DNA of 64,000 bases from Azospirillum ramasamyi (GTDB lineage: Bacteria > Pseudomonadota > Alphaproteobacteria > Azospirillales > Azospirillaceae). Below, one piece after another: positions 30,419 to 39,083 of this stretch. The stretch is from NCBI RefSeq assembly GCF_003233655.1, contig NZ_CP029829.1, positions 2,523,501 through 2,587,500 of the forward strand, given 5' to 3'. The notes under the pieces were generated by a model that saw only the letters and a program-made list of their open reading frames with translations, was not told where the DNA came from and did not search any database. The translations under genes and the position numbers were made by a program. Numbering within the stretch: position 1 is the first letter of the stretch; each line of letters begins with the position of its first letter.

Positions 30419-31267
30419 TCAGACCGCTTCGGCCGCCGGGGTCTGCTCGACCTGCGCCGGGGCCGTGACCGGGGCCGCGGCCGGCTTGGTGCCCGCGCCG
30501 TAGATCTGGATGTCGCCGATCAGCTGGCCGCCGGCATCGACCGCCAGCTCGCCGAAGCGGATCGACCCGGTGATCTTGCCGGTGGCGCGCACGGTCAGAC
30601 GGCCGCGGACGGCGATGTTGCCCTCGAACCGGCCGGCGATATCGGCCTCCTCGATGTCGACCGAGCCCTTGAACAGACCGGATTCCGCGATCTCGACCAG
30701 ACGGCCCTCGCGCAGCTTGGCCTCCACCGTGCCCTCGACCACCAGAACGTCGCAGGACCCGATCTCGCCGGTCAGGGAGATGTCGCGGCCGACGGTCAGG
30801 CGGCGCTGCTCCGGCATGGCCGGGGCCGGCGCAACCGGAGCGGCGGCGGCCGGAGCCGCAGCGGGCATCGACGGCTGGCGCGGGGCGGCACCCGGCATGT
30901 CGACGACACGGCGCGGCACATCGGTCTTGAAACCGGCGCCGGGCACGGACGGCGCGGTCGGGGGCTTGGGAATGCTGTTCATGTCGGATCCCTTCGAGGA
31001 AGGCATATCGGGATAAGCCGGTGCCGGTGCGGCGTGCTGCCTGTCGGCCAGCGCATGGGCCATGCTGGGCGCGGCGGCGCCAGCGGAGGACGGGTCGCCG
31101 CCCTGCATCTGTCCGGGCATCTGGCCCGGAACCGGGTTGTTGAGCGAGGCGAGCGGCGACGAGACCGCGCCGGCCTCGCCCGGTGCGTAGGGACGGGCAC
31201 CCGGCTGCGGTTGGGCGGGGCTGTCGGCCTTGGGAGCGGCGGGCGGAGTCTTTCGTCCGAACAGCAT
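30419..31267 (-). CDS. Bactofilin-family cytoskeletal protein
   Basis: The central-to-C-terminal part (about residues 155-255) is a bactofilin beta-helix: RRLTVGRDISLTGEI, VEGTVEAKLREG, VDIEEADIAGRFEGN, GRLTVRATGKITGSIRFGEL, VDAGGQLIGDIQ. Bactofilins polymerise without nucleotide and act in cell shape, stalk growth or positioning of envelope enzymes. Here the core is preceded by about 150 residues of Pro/Ala/Gln-rich low-complexity sequence (with GQMPGQMQGG) and followed by a short Pro/Ala tail. I start at ATG 31267 (MLFGRKTPP, a membrane-touching opening common in the family) rather than the ATG 24 bases upstream. There is no M23 peptidase partner adjacent. Confidence 0.9.
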   Translation of the reverse strand: MLFGRKTPPAAPKADSPAQPQPGARPYAPGEAGAVSSPLASLNNPVPGQMPGQMQGGDPSSAGAAAPSMAHALADRQHAAPAPAYPDMPSSKGSDMNSIPKPPTAPSVPGAGFKTDVPRRVVDMPGAAPRQPSMPAAAPAAAAPVAPAPAMPEQRRLTVGRDISLTGEIGSCDVLVVEGTVEAKLREGRLVEIAESGLFKGSVDIEEADIAGRFEGNIAVRGRLTVRATGKITGSIRFGELAVDAGGQLIGDIQIYGAGTKPAAAPVTAPAQVEQTPAAEAV

Positions 31268-31376
31268 GAGCGGTTCCCCCAATCTGGACATACGGGTGGC
31301 GGGATGGGCCGGAAGGGCTGGAGGCCCGGTACCGGAAGGGCGCCGCCGGGCAGGCGACGGTATGCGGCCGTGCCGC

Positions 31377-32072
31377 CTAGCGGCGTATCACGGTCGTCCG
31401 GCCCGCCGCAAGGGGAGCCGACATGGACTGTAGGACATGTACCATGAAGGCGCTGGCGACGACCGGGACCAGCAAGTTGACGAAGGGGATTGTCGAAAGA
31501 AAGGCGATGGCGACGCCGGCCAAAAAAGGTTTCAGCGGCCGGGACCGCCGCAGCATCCGCGCCGACGTCCGGTCCAGCCTCCGGTGGGCGACCATCTCGA
31601 AATACTCCCGGCCCAGCAGGTAGCCGTTGATGGTGTAGAAGACGATCAGGTTCAGGCCCGGCGCGAAGATGTAGATCGGCAGCGCGACGAGGTTGATCGC
31701 CAGAACCAGGATCAGGAAGCGCAGCGCCGTCGCCAGCTCCTCCAGCCAGCCGGTCTTGCGCGGGGCGGGCAGGGCGGGATAGTGCCGCGCCTCCACCCGC
31801 TCGACCACCTCGTCCAGGAAGAAGCTCGACACCATGCCGACGGTGGCCGGAAACAGCAGCCACGCCACCACCAGAACCCCAAGCCCGCCCAGCAGGTCGA
31901 TGATGGTGTCGAGCCAGCCATAGCCGGTCAGCGGCGTCACCGACAGCGCCCACCACGTTCCGCCGGCCAGCAGCGCATAGGCGAGCGCCGAGACGAGCAC
32001 CCCGGTCCACACCACCCGGCGCACGCGGGGATCGGACAGCTGGGAGAAGGCAAGCAGAAGGGCGCGGATCAT
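31377..32072 (-). CDS. EI24-domain (CysZ-like) inner-membrane protein
   Basis: The 231-residue protein has about four to five membrane helices and matches the EI24/CysZ superfamily: MIRALLLAFSQLSDPRVRRVVW at the start, then FPATVGMVSSFFLDEVVERVEARHYPALP, and the characteristic NLIVFYTINGYLLGREYFEMVA loop. CysZ imports sulfate in E. coli, but the wider family in alphaproteobacteria is uncharacterised, and no sulfate assimilation genes are nearby. It is probably a single-gene unit. Confidence 0.88.
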   Translation of the reverse strand: MIRALLLAFSQLSDPRVRRVVWTGVLVSALAYALLAGGTWWALSVTPLTGYGWLDTIIDLLGGLGVLVVAWLLFPATVGMVSSFFLDEVVERVEARHYPALPAPRKTGWLEELATALRFLILVLAINLVALPIYIFAPGLNLIVFYTINGYLLGREYFEMVAHRRLDRTSARMLRRSRPLKPFLAGVAIAFLSTIPFVNLLVPVVASAFMVHVLQSMSAPLAAGRTTVIRR

Positions 32073-32273
32073 CGACGGTCCCTGGAACGGTGTGGGAGGG
32101 GTGGTTGGGGGCCGCCCGCATATCTACGGTCGCCGGTCCCCGGCTTCCAGCCCCGGTCGCGGTAATTCGCCTCGCCTCCCGCCCCAGGCCGGAGCCGCGC
32201 TTGTGATGCGGGCGGCGGCGGCTATACTCGCGCCGCAACACCGCCCTCACCGCCAGACCTTTCAGGAGAGCCC

Positions 32274-33269
32274 ATGGACGCGTCCGCCTACGACGTCACC
32301 GGCATCGGCAACGCCATCGTGGACGTGATCGCCCACGCCGACGACGCCTTTCTCGCCGCCAACACCATCGAGAAGGGGGCGATGACGCTGATCGACGCCG
32401 CTCGTGCGGAGGAGCTGTACGGCCGCATGGGACCGGGCGTCGAGGTTTCCGGCGGCTCGGCGGGCAACACCATGGCCGGCCTCGCCATGCTGGGCGGCCG
32501 CGGCGCCTATATCGGCAAGGTCGCCAAGGACCAGCTGGGCGACGTGTTCCGCCACGACATCCGCGCCTCGGGCGTCGCCTTCGACAGCGCGCCGCTGGTT
32601 GCCGGGGCGCCGACCGCCCGCTGCCTGATCCTGGTCACGCCGGACGCCCAGCGTTCGATGAACACCTATCTCGGCGCCTGCGTCGAGCTGGGGCCGGAGG
32701 ACATCGACGAGGCGGTGATCGCCGGATCGCAGGTGACCTATCTGGAAGGCTATCTGTGGGATCCGCCCCGCGCCAAGGAGGCCTTCCGCAAGGCGGCGGA
32801 GATCGCGCATGCCGCCGGCCGCAAGGTGTCGCTGTCGCTGTCCGACAGCTTCTGCGTCCATCGCCACCATGCCGAGTTCGTCGATCTGGTGGAGCGCCAT
32901 GTCGACATCCTGTTCGCCAACGAGCACGAGATCGGCGCCCTCTACGGCACCGACCGCTTCGAGGACGCTCTGGCCGCGGTGAAGCGGCTGGGCAAGACCG
33001 CGGCGCTGACCCGCAGCGAGAAGGGCGCCGTCATCGTCTCCGGCGGCGAGGTGGTCGAGGTGGCGGCGGAGCCGGTGGAGCGGGTGGTCGACACCACCGG
33101 CGCCGGCGACCTCTATGCCTCCGGCTTCCTGTTCGGCTACACCCGCGGCCTGCCGCCTGCGGTCTGCGGCCGTCTGGGCGCCATCGCCGCGGCGGAGATC
33201 ATCAGCCATGTCGGCGCCCGGCCGGAGGTGAACCTGCGCGATCTGGTCGCCTCGAAGGGCGTCCTGTAA
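32274..33269 (+). CDS. PfkB-family adenosine kinase-like sugar kinase
   Basis: The 331-residue product is a ribokinase/PfkB-family kinase. The C-terminal signature DTTGAGDLYASGFLFGY (with the catalytic Asp) and the N-terminal GNAIVDVIAHADDAFL and SGGSAGNTMAGLAMLGG motifs are complete. The MTLID and YLEGYLWDPP segments are typical of the alphaproteobacterial adenosine kinase group, which probably converts adenosine to AMP. AGGAG stands 6-10 bases before the ATG. It is a monocistronic gene flanked by the EI24 gene and a coiled-coil gene. Confidence 0.92.
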   Translation: MDASAYDVTGIGNAIVDVIAHADDAFLAANTIEKGAMTLIDAARAEELYGRMGPGVEVSGGSAGNTMAGLAMLGGRGAYIGKVAKDQLGDVFRHDIRASGVAFDSAPLVAGAPTARCLILVTPDAQRSMNTYLGACVELGPEDIDEAVIAGSQVTYLEGYLWDPPRAKEAFRKAAEIAHAAGRKVSLSLSDSFCVHRHHAEFVDLVERHVDILFANEHEIGALYGTDRFEDALAAVKRLGKTAALTRSEKGAVIVSGGEVVEVAAEPVERVVDTTGAGDLYASGFLFGYTRGLPPAVCGRLGAIAAAEIISHVGARPEVNLRDLVASKGVL

Positions 33270-33347
33270 GCGCGAATTGCGCGTCATTTCGCAACCACGT
33301 TGCCGGCCGCGTTGCATTCTGCAATTGCGGCCGGTTCCGTTCCGGCA

Positions 33348-33827
33348 TCAGGTGAGCTGATCGTCCACCACCGGCCGCTCCGGCACGGTGATCCTGGCGC
33401 AGAGCAGCGCCAGCGCCGTTCCGCTGTCGGGGGCGGCCACCGCCCAGCGTTCCGGCCGGTCCGGCCGCGGAACGGTCAGCAGCCACAGCCGGTCCTTCTC
33501 GCCGAACCGTTCGTTCACCAGCGTGTACTCCCTGGGGACATGGCGGCGAAGGTCGTTCAGCCGGCTCTGCAGCTCCGCCGCCTGGGCGTCGTGCACGGCA
33601 ATGGCCTCTTCGGTCTGGCGCAGTTCGGCCTCATGGCGGCGCATGTCGCGGCGCAGGGCCTCGGTGCTCTGGGTCAGCTCCGTCCGTCCCTGGCGCAGCT
33701 GGGACTTGCGGCGATGGACCGCGGCGATCCGCTGGCCGATCCGGATGATCGACACGGTGATCCAGCAGAGGCAGGCCATCAGGATCACCATCTCCAGGAC
33801 ACGCAGCAGCGGCGCGTCCGGCGTCAT
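33348..33827 (-). CDS. Single-pass coiled-coil protein (hypothetical)
   Basis: I do not recognise a family. The 159-residue protein has one N-terminal membrane helix (about 10-28, VLEMVILMACLCWITVSII), a predicted coiled coil (about 35-95, rich in Arg, Glu, Gln), and a 60-residue C-terminal globular part with ERWAVAAPDSGTALALLCARI. The topology is probably N-terminal anchor with the coil inside or outside the membrane. It is divergently transcribed from a gene of the same architecture 146 bases away. Confidence 0.7.
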   Translation of the reverse strand: MTPDAPLLRVLEMVILMACLCWITVSIIRIGQRIAAVHRRKSQLRQGRTELTQSTEALRRDMRRHEAELRQTEEAIAVHDAQAAELQSRLNDLRRHVPREYTLVNERFGEKDRLWLLTVPRPDRPERWAVAAPDSGTALALLCARITVPERPVVDDQLT

Positions 33828-33973
33828 CGCCCAGCCCCCCGTGTCGTGCCGTCCGCGCGCAAGCCTTCGCCCATCCGTCCCTCCGGCACGCTCCTTGCTG
33901 CGTGCGTTCCCCTCGGCGGTTCAGCAACGGACATGCCAAGAGCAGGCATGAAGGCAAGGCGGATGGAGCGGCG

Positions 33974-34504
33974 ATGGAGGCGGTGCGGACGATCCTCGAC
34001 TCGGTGGTCCCGCTCATGGCGGCGCTGGCGGTGCTGTGCCACTTGTGCTGGATCGGTTTCCGCCGCGGCTGGGAACGGGCGGCCGGGCTGGAGCGGATGC
34101 GGCGCTCGGTGTTGCCGCTGAAGGAACGCCGGCGCGCGGAGGCGGAGGCGCTGGCCGACCTGTCCTGCCGGCTGGAGGAGGCGAAGGGCCGCCTGTCCGC
34201 CGCCGAACAGCGGACCAACCATCTCCAGCGCCAGATCGACGCGCTGGACAAGGAGCCGCCGGTCTTCCTGCACATCCTCGGCGCTCCCGCCGCCAACCGG
34301 CGAGGCTTCCGGGCGGAGGTGCAGTACGACACGAACGCGGCGACCGCCGCCCGCGCCGCCGGCAAGCCGGTGAACCCGGCCTGGCGCTATGGCAACCGGA
34401 TCGTGGTGCATGCGCTGGATCTGTCCTCGGCCCGGCGCGAGGCGGAGCATGTCTTCCCGCACAAGGCGGGCTATCAGGTCTTCTTCCACGCGGCGGTGTC
34501 CTGA
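33974..34504 (+). CDS. Single-pass coiled-coil protein (hypothetical), partner of the divergent gene
   Basis: The 176-residue product begins MEAVRTILDSVVPLMAAL, with a membrane helix at about 8-28, continues with a coiled coil (about 45-95) and ends in a small domain (FLHILGAPAANRRGFRAEVQYD to YQVFFHAAVS). ATG 33974 is chosen because GGAG precedes it by 5 bases; a longer open frame back to 33902 has no such site. The architecture mirrors the neighbouring minus-strand gene, but the C-terminal domains share no obvious sequence. No known family. Confidence 0.7.
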   Translation: MEAVRTILDSVVPLMAALAVLCHLCWIGFRRGWERAAGLERMRRSVLPLKERRRAEAEALADLSCRLEEAKGRLSAAEQRTNHLQRQIDALDKEPPVFLHILGAPAANRRGFRAEVQYDTNAATAARAAGKPVNPAWRYGNRIVVHALDLSSARREAEHVFPHKAGYQVFFHAAVS

Positions 34505-34611
34505 GGCCCGGCCCCCGGAGCCGGCGTTGCGGACTTCCGCCACCGCGCGGGCTCGGGTAAGCTGCCGCTCCCGCCGCCCATCCCGAAAATCTCCGACAGA
34601 CACGCCCCTTC

Positions 34612-35529
34612 ATGCAAGTTTACCTGCCGATTGCCGAGATGTCGGTCAACGCGCTGCTGGTGCTCGGCATGGGCTGGCTGGTCGGCTTCCTGTCGGGCAT
34701 GTTCGGGGTGGGCGGCGGCTTTCTGATGACGCCGCTGCTGATCTTCATCGGCGTGCCCCCCGCCATCGCCGTCGGTACCCAGGCCAACCAGCTGGTGGCC
34801 GCCAGCGTGTCGGGCGTGCTGGCCCATTGGCGGCGCGGAAATGTCGATGTGAAGCTGGGCGTCGTGATGCTGGGCGGCGGCGTGGTCGGCACGGCGGTGG
34901 GGGTGTGGATCTTCGGCATCCTGCAGCGGCTGGGCCAGATCGACATCGCCATCACCCTGTCCTACGTCTTCTTCCTGGGCACCATCGGCGGGATGATGCT
35001 GGTGGAAAGCAGCCGCGCCATCCTGCGCCGCCGGGCGCCCACGGCCAGGCGCGGCAAGCTGCACCGCCACATCTGGCTGCACGGCCTGCCGTTCAAGATG
35101 CGGTTCCAGCGCTCCAAGCTCTACATCTCCGCCCTGCTGCCGGCGGGGATCGGGGCGGTCGGCGGCATGCTGGTGGCGATCATGGGCATCGGCGGCGGCT
35201 TCCTCCTGGTGCCGGCGATGATCTATCTGCTGAACATGCCGGCCGGTCTGGTCGCCGGCACCTCGCTGTTCCAGATCATCTTCACCACCGCGGCGGCGAC
35301 CCTGCTGCAGGCCGCCACCAACCAGACGGTGGACGTCATGCTGGCGCTGCTGCTGCTGATCGGCGGCGTGATCGGCGCACAGTTCGGCACCAGGGCCGGC
35401 AGCCGCCTGCGCGGTGAAACCGCCCGGCTGGCGCTGGCGACGATCGTGGTGGCGGTGGCGTTGAAGCTGGCCTTCGACCTGTTCTCCCGCCCCGACGACC
35501 TGTTCACCGTGACCATGGGGGTGCGGTGA
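34612..35529 (+). CDS. TauE/SafE-family sulfite exporter-like permease
   Basis: The 305-residue membrane protein has about eight helices and the TauE signatures: two glycine-rich repeats, GMFGVGGGFLMTPLLIFIGVPPAIAVGT (about 30-58) and MGIGGGFLLVPAMIYLLNMPAG in the second half. The family exports sulfite or related organosulfonates. The stop TGA overlaps the ATG of the next gene by one base (TGATG), and the same pair occurs together in many alphaproteobacteria. Confidence 0.92.
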   Translation: MQVYLPIAEMSVNALLVLGMGWLVGFLSGMFGVGGGFLMTPLLIFIGVPPAIAVGTQANQLVAASVSGVLAHWRRGNVDVKLGVVMLGGGVVGTAVGVWIFGILQRLGQIDIAITLSYVFFLGTIGGMMLVESSRAILRRRAPTARRGKLHRHIWLHGLPFKMRFQRSKLYISALLPAGIGAVGGMLVAIMGIGGGFLLVPAMIYLLNMPAGLVAGTSLFQIIFTTAAATLLQAATNQTVDVMLALLLLIGGVIGAQFGTRAGSRLRGETARLALATIVVAVALKLAFDLFSRPDDLFTVTMGVR

Positions 35530-36311
35530 TGGCCGTGTGGGCGAAGCGCCTTCCAACCAAACGCCTGCTGGTGCAGGGGGCGGCGGCGCTGGCCGGGTTG
35601 CTGCTGGGCGGCACGGTCGCGGCGACGGTGTGGGCGCAGCAGCTGGTCGCCGACCTGTCCAGCCACCTGATCGCCATCACCACCGGCTTCACGGGCGCGG
35701 AGGTCGTGCTGTTCGGCACCACCGACAGGGCCGGCGACGTCGCCATCGTCGTCACCGGTCCGCGGGGGCCCGCCACGGTCCGCCGGAAGGAGCGGGTGGC
35801 CGGCATGTGGATGAACACCGACAGCGTGCGCTTCGAGCAGGTGCCCAGCTTCTACACGGTGGCGGTCAGCCGCCCGCTCGACCAGCTGGTCGGCCGCCCG
35901 GTGCTGGAGCGCCACCAGCTTGGCCTGCCGCAGTTGCAGCTGCCGGCCGACAGCACCCTGCCGCCGGAAGAGCTTGCCGCCTACCGCAGCGCGCTGATCC
36001 GCAACAAGCAGCGCCAGGGGCTGTACGCCATCTCCATGGGGCAGGTCACCTTCCTGGGGGAGCGGCTGTTCCGCACCAACATCTATTTTCCGGCGAATGT
36101 CCCGACCGGGCTGTACAATGTCGAAGCCATGCTGATTCGGGATGGCGACGTGGTCAGCGCCCAGACCACGCCGCTGGTGGTGTCCAAGATCGGGTTCAGC
36201 GCCGAAGTGTCGGACTTCGCGCGCAACCGCCCGGTCGCCTACGGGGTGGCCGCCGTCATCGGCGCCATCGCGGCCGGCTGGGCGGCCGGCGCCGCATTCC
36301 GCCGGGTCTAA
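35529..36311 (+). CDS. TIGR02186-family transmembrane protein
   Basis: The 260-residue protein has a signal-like helix (about 17-36), a mostly beta periplasmic domain (LIAITTGFTGAEVVLFGTTDRAGDVAIVVTGPRG, WMNTDSVRFEQVPSFYTVAVSRPL) and a C-terminal membrane helix with a short basic end (FRRV). This is the alphaproteobacterial TIGR02186 / alph_Pro_TM family, of unknown function, habitually next to TauE-type permeases, as here (one-base overlap). The exposed domain may modulate or complete the exporter; that is inference from the pairing. Confidence 0.85.
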   Translation: MAVWAKRLPTKRLLVQGAAALAGLLLGGTVAATVWAQQLVADLSSHLIAITTGFTGAEVVLFGTTDRAGDVAIVVTGPRGPATVRRKERVAGMWMNTDSVRFEQVPSFYTVAVSRPLDQLVGRPVLERHQLGLPQLQLPADSTLPPEELAAYRSALIRNKQRQGLYAISMGQVTFLGERLFRTNIYFPANVPTGLYNVEAMLIRDGDVVSAQTTPLVVSKIGFSAEVSDFARNRPVAYGVAAVIGAIAAGWAAGAAFRRV

Positions 36312-36329
36312 GCCGAGAGGGTAAACGAG

Positions 36330-36818
36330 ATGACCGACGCGACGCAGACTCCCCCGCCCGTGCGCATCTTCCTTGTGGTGGTCGACGACAGCCCCGAGCT
36401 GAAGGTGGCGCTGCGCTATGCCTGCCTGCGCGCCCGCAGGTCGGGGGGCAAGGTGGCGCTGCTGACCGTGCTGGAACAGGGCGAGATGCAGCACTGGCTG
36501 GCGGTGGAGAACCTGATCCGCGAGGAACAGCGCGCCGAGGCGGAGCAGAAGCTGCAGAAGCTGGCGCGCGAGGTCAACCAGCTGACCGGCACGCTGCCGG
36601 CGCTCTATGTCCGCGAAGGCGACCGGCTGGAGGAGGTGCTGAGCCTGATCGCGGAGGAGCCCAGCATCTCCATCCTCGTCCTCGCCGCCGGCACCGACCC
36701 GGAAGGCCCCGGCCCGCTGATCTCCTACTACACCGGCCGCGGGCTGGGGCGCCTGCGCATCCCGCTGACCATCGTCCCCGGCGGCCTCAGCAACGAGGCG
36801 CTGGACGCGATCACATGA
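36330..36818 (+). CDS. Universal stress protein (UspA family)
   Basis: The 162-residue product begins with the Usp strand RIFLVVVDDSPELKVALRYAC and ends with the SILVLAAGTDPEGPGPLISYYTGRGLGRLRIPLTIVPGG nucleotide-loop region, although the canonical G-x2-G-x9-G-S/T pattern is imperfect. The gene follows the TIGR02186 gene by 18 bases, so the TauE-TIGR02186-Usp run is likely an operon. Role: a stress-linked, possibly ATP-binding, cytoplasmic protein. Confidence 0.88.
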   Translation: MTDATQTPPPVRIFLVVVDDSPELKVALRYACLRARRSGGKVALLTVLEQGEMQHWLAVENLIREEQRAEAEQKLQKLAREVNQLTGTLPALYVREGDRLEEVLSLIAEEPSISILVLAAGTDPEGPGPLISYYTGRGLGRLRIPLTIVPGGLSNEALDAIT

Positions 36819-36986
36819 CGCCTCGCAAGTAAGGATGGAATGGCGGCGCATGCCGGATGCCGAATACCCACACATCCCGGGTCCTTGATCCGTCCCGCGT
36901 TTCGGCCCAAATTTCCCCCAATCGTGCCGCGGCCCAATCCCGGGCGCGCCGGCGGTTCCATTCCGCCGCCGATGGAGGACCAGACC

Positions 36987-37544
36987 ATGTTCATTCAGAC
37001 CGAGCAGACGCCCAACCCGGCGACTCTCAAGTTCCTGCCGGGGCGTGACGTGCTCGGACGCGGCACCGCCGACTTCACCAGCCGCGAGGATGCAGCCCGT
37101 TCGCCGCTCGCCCAGCGCCTGTTCGAGATCGAGGGCGTGGTCGGCGTGTTCCTGGGCGCCGACTTCATCACCATCACCAAGACCGACACGCGCGACTGGT
37201 TCCTGCTGAAGCCGTCGATCCTCGGCGTCATCATGGAGCATTTCACCGCCGACCGCCCGGTCCTGCTGGAGGACGGCGGTGACGGCCATGCCGCAGCGTC
37301 GAACGCCGACGACGAGGAGATCGTCGAGCAGATCAAGGAGCTGCTGGACACCCGCGTCCGCCCGTCGGTCGCCCAGGACGGCGGTGACATCACCTTCCAG
37401 GGCTTCGAGAAGGGCGTGGTCTATCTGGCGATGAAGGGGGCCTGCTCCGGCTGCCCCAGCTCCACCGCCACGCTGAAGCACGGCATCGAGAACATGCTGC
37501 GCCACTACATCCCGGAAGTGGTCGAAGTCCGCGCCGTTCAGTAA
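36987..37544 (+). CDS. NfuA/NifU-like Fe-S cluster scaffold protein
   Basis: The 185-residue protein has an N-terminal Nfu domain (MFIQTEQTPNPATLKFLPG to about residue 90) and a C-terminal NifU-like domain with the CXXC cluster motif in MKGACSGCPSSTATLKHGIENML. It carries Fe-S clusters to target apoproteins. A strong GGAGG lies 8-12 bases before ATG 36987; an open frame continues upstream but is not credible. It probably ends the TauE/Usp run or has its own promoter in the 168-base gap. Confidence 0.95.
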   Translation: MFIQTEQTPNPATLKFLPGRDVLGRGTADFTSREDAARSPLAQRLFEIEGVVGVFLGADFITITKTDTRDWFLLKPSILGVIMEHFTADRPVLLEDGGDGHAAASNADDEEIVEQIKELLDTRVRPSVAQDGGDITFQGFEKGVVYLAMKGACSGCPSSTATLKHGIENMLRHYIPEVVEVRAVQ

Positions 37545-37609
37545 GGTCCGCCTGTCCATGACGCCGGCCTGCCCTTGATGCGGCGGGCCGGCATTCCCAT
37601 GCTGGCACC

Positions 37610-38494
37610 ATGATCATTTCCGCCAGCTACAAGACCGACATTCCCGCCTTCTACGGGCGCTGGTTCCTGAACCGCCTGGACGCCGGTTACTGCCGGATGG
37701 TCAACCCCTATGGCGGCCAGACCTACCGCATCGACCTGACCCGGCCGGCGGTCGACGGTTTCATTTTCTGGACCAAGAATCTGGGGCCGTTTCTCGGCGC
37801 GCTCGACAGCGTGGCGGAGAGGGGCTTTCCCTTCGTCGTGCAGTACAGCGTCACCGGCCTGCCGACGGCGCTGGAACGCTCGGTTCCCGCCTGGGAAACC
37901 GCGGTCGGCCACATGGCGCGGGTGCGCGAGCGGTGGGGACCGCGGGCCGCGGTCTGGCGCTACGACCCCATCGTGCTGAGCGACGCCATGCCGCCGGACC
38001 GGCACCGCGAAACCTTCGCCGCCATCGCGCACGCGCTGCGCGGGGTGACCGACGAGGTGGTGGCGTCCTTCCTCCAGCCCTACCGCAAGACCGCCCGCAA
38101 CCTCGCCGCTGCCGGCATCGGCTGGCGCGACCCGGAGGCGGCGGAGAAGCGCGCCCTGCTGACGGATTTGGCCGGCATCGCGGCGGGGGAGGGGATGGCG
38201 CTGACCCTCTGCACCCAGCCGGAGCTGGCGGACACGCCCGGCACGATGCCGGCCCGCTGCGTCGATGCGGTTCGGCTGTCGGACGTGGCGGGCCATGCCG
38301 TGGCGGCGCGGGAGAAGGGCAACAGGCCCGGTTGCCTGTGCGCCGAAAGCCGCGACATTGGTGACTACGACAGCTGCCCGCACGGTTGCGTCTACTGCTA
38401 TGCCGTCGCCGACCGTGGGACGGCGCAGCGGCGGTTCGCCGCGCATGACCCGGAAGGGGAGTTTCTGGTGGCGCGGCGGACGCCCCCTCCCTGA
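37610..38494 (+). CDS. DUF1848 protein with C-terminal cysteine cluster
   Basis: The 294-residue product matches DUF1848: MIISASYKTDIPAFYGRWF at the start, FIFWTKNLGPFLGAL, VWRYDPIVLSD, and a C-terminal cysteine set (RPGCLCAESRDIGDYDSCPHGCVYCYAV, about 244-268) that resembles a radical SAM C-x3-C-x2-C motif but lies at the C-terminal end rather than the N-terminal end. DUF1848 is thought to bind an Fe-S cluster; the reaction is unknown. The neighbour upstream is nfuA, an Fe-S carrier. Confidence 0.9.
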   Translation: MIISASYKTDIPAFYGRWFLNRLDAGYCRMVNPYGGQTYRIDLTRPAVDGFIFWTKNLGPFLGALDSVAERGFPFVVQYSVTGLPTALERSVPAWETAVGHMARVRERWGPRAAVWRYDPIVLSDAMPPDRHRETFAAIAHALRGVTDEVVASFLQPYRKTARNLAAAGIGWRDPEAAEKRALLTDLAGIAAGEGMALTLCTQPELADTPGTMPARCVDAVRLSDVAGHAVAAREKGNRPGCLCAESRDIGDYDSCPHGCVYCYAVADRGTAQRRFAAHDPEGEFLVARRTPPP

Positions 38495-38540
38495 CCCTGC
38501 CCAACCCTCGGCCGGTCAATGGCCGGGGAGGGTCGATGGA
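38482..38540. repeat. Dispersed intergenic repeat, copy 2 (inverted relative to copy 1)
   Basis: It contains CCCTCCCTGACCCTGCCC followed by CCCTCGGCCGG-TCAAT-GGCCGGGGAGGG, which folds into a hairpin. Read in reverse it aligns with the element at 17212-17277. It begins inside the last codons of the DUF1848 gene and fills the gap to the receiver gene. Confidence 0.5.
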
Positions 38541-38560
38541 ACCATCCTTACGGGCAGAGC

Positions 38561-38926
38561 TTACGGGCAGACCTTCCGCACGGTCTCCACCAGCTTTTCC
38601 GGATTGAACGGCTTCACCAGCCAGCCGGTGGCACCGGCTTCGCGGCCGGCGGATTTCTTGGCGGGGTCGGCTTCGGTGGTCAGCAGCAGAACGGGGGTGG
38701 CGCGGTTGGTGGCCGAGGCGCGGATGGCGCGGGTCAGGGCCAGACCGTCCAGCCCCGGCATGTTCAGGTCGGTGATGATGCAGTCGAACTTGCGCTGGTT
38801 GACCAGGGCCAGGCCGGCGTTGCCGTCCGACGCCTCCGCCACCTCATAGCCGGCGCCTTTCAGCGTGAATCCGACCATGTCGCGGATGGTCTTGGAATCG
38901 TCGACGGTCAGGACGCTCTTGGGCAT
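38561..38926 (-). CDS. CheY-like single-domain response regulator
   Basis: This is a 121-residue receiver domain with no output domain. All key residues are present: acidic pair Asp9-Asp10, phospho-acceptor Asp53 in IITDLNMPGLDG, Thr83 and Lys105 in LVKPF. It resembles the chemotaxis-type receivers (MPKSVLTVDDSKTIRDMVGFTLKGAGY) found in alphaproteobacteria. No histidine kinase or che gene is adjacent, so its partner is unknown. A stand-alone gene between the DUF1848 gene and grpE. Confidence 0.93.
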   Translation of the reverse strand: MPKSVLTVDDSKTIRDMVGFTLKGAGYEVAEASDGNAGLALVNQRKFDCIITDLNMPGLDGLALTRAIRASATNRATPVLLLTTEADPAKKSAGREAGATGWLVKPFNPEKLVETVRKVCP

Positions 38927-39083
38927 GGAACGCGGCTCCGGTTGCTCGGCCGAAAGGGCTTGGGAAAGGCCTAGGCAATTTCCCGGCGACCGTCAACCGC
39001 TGGCGTCCCCTATGACGAACAACGCCAGGCCCCCGGCCCGGCGGCATCGCCGCTGAACCGGGGGCTTGGCGGATACTGAATGC

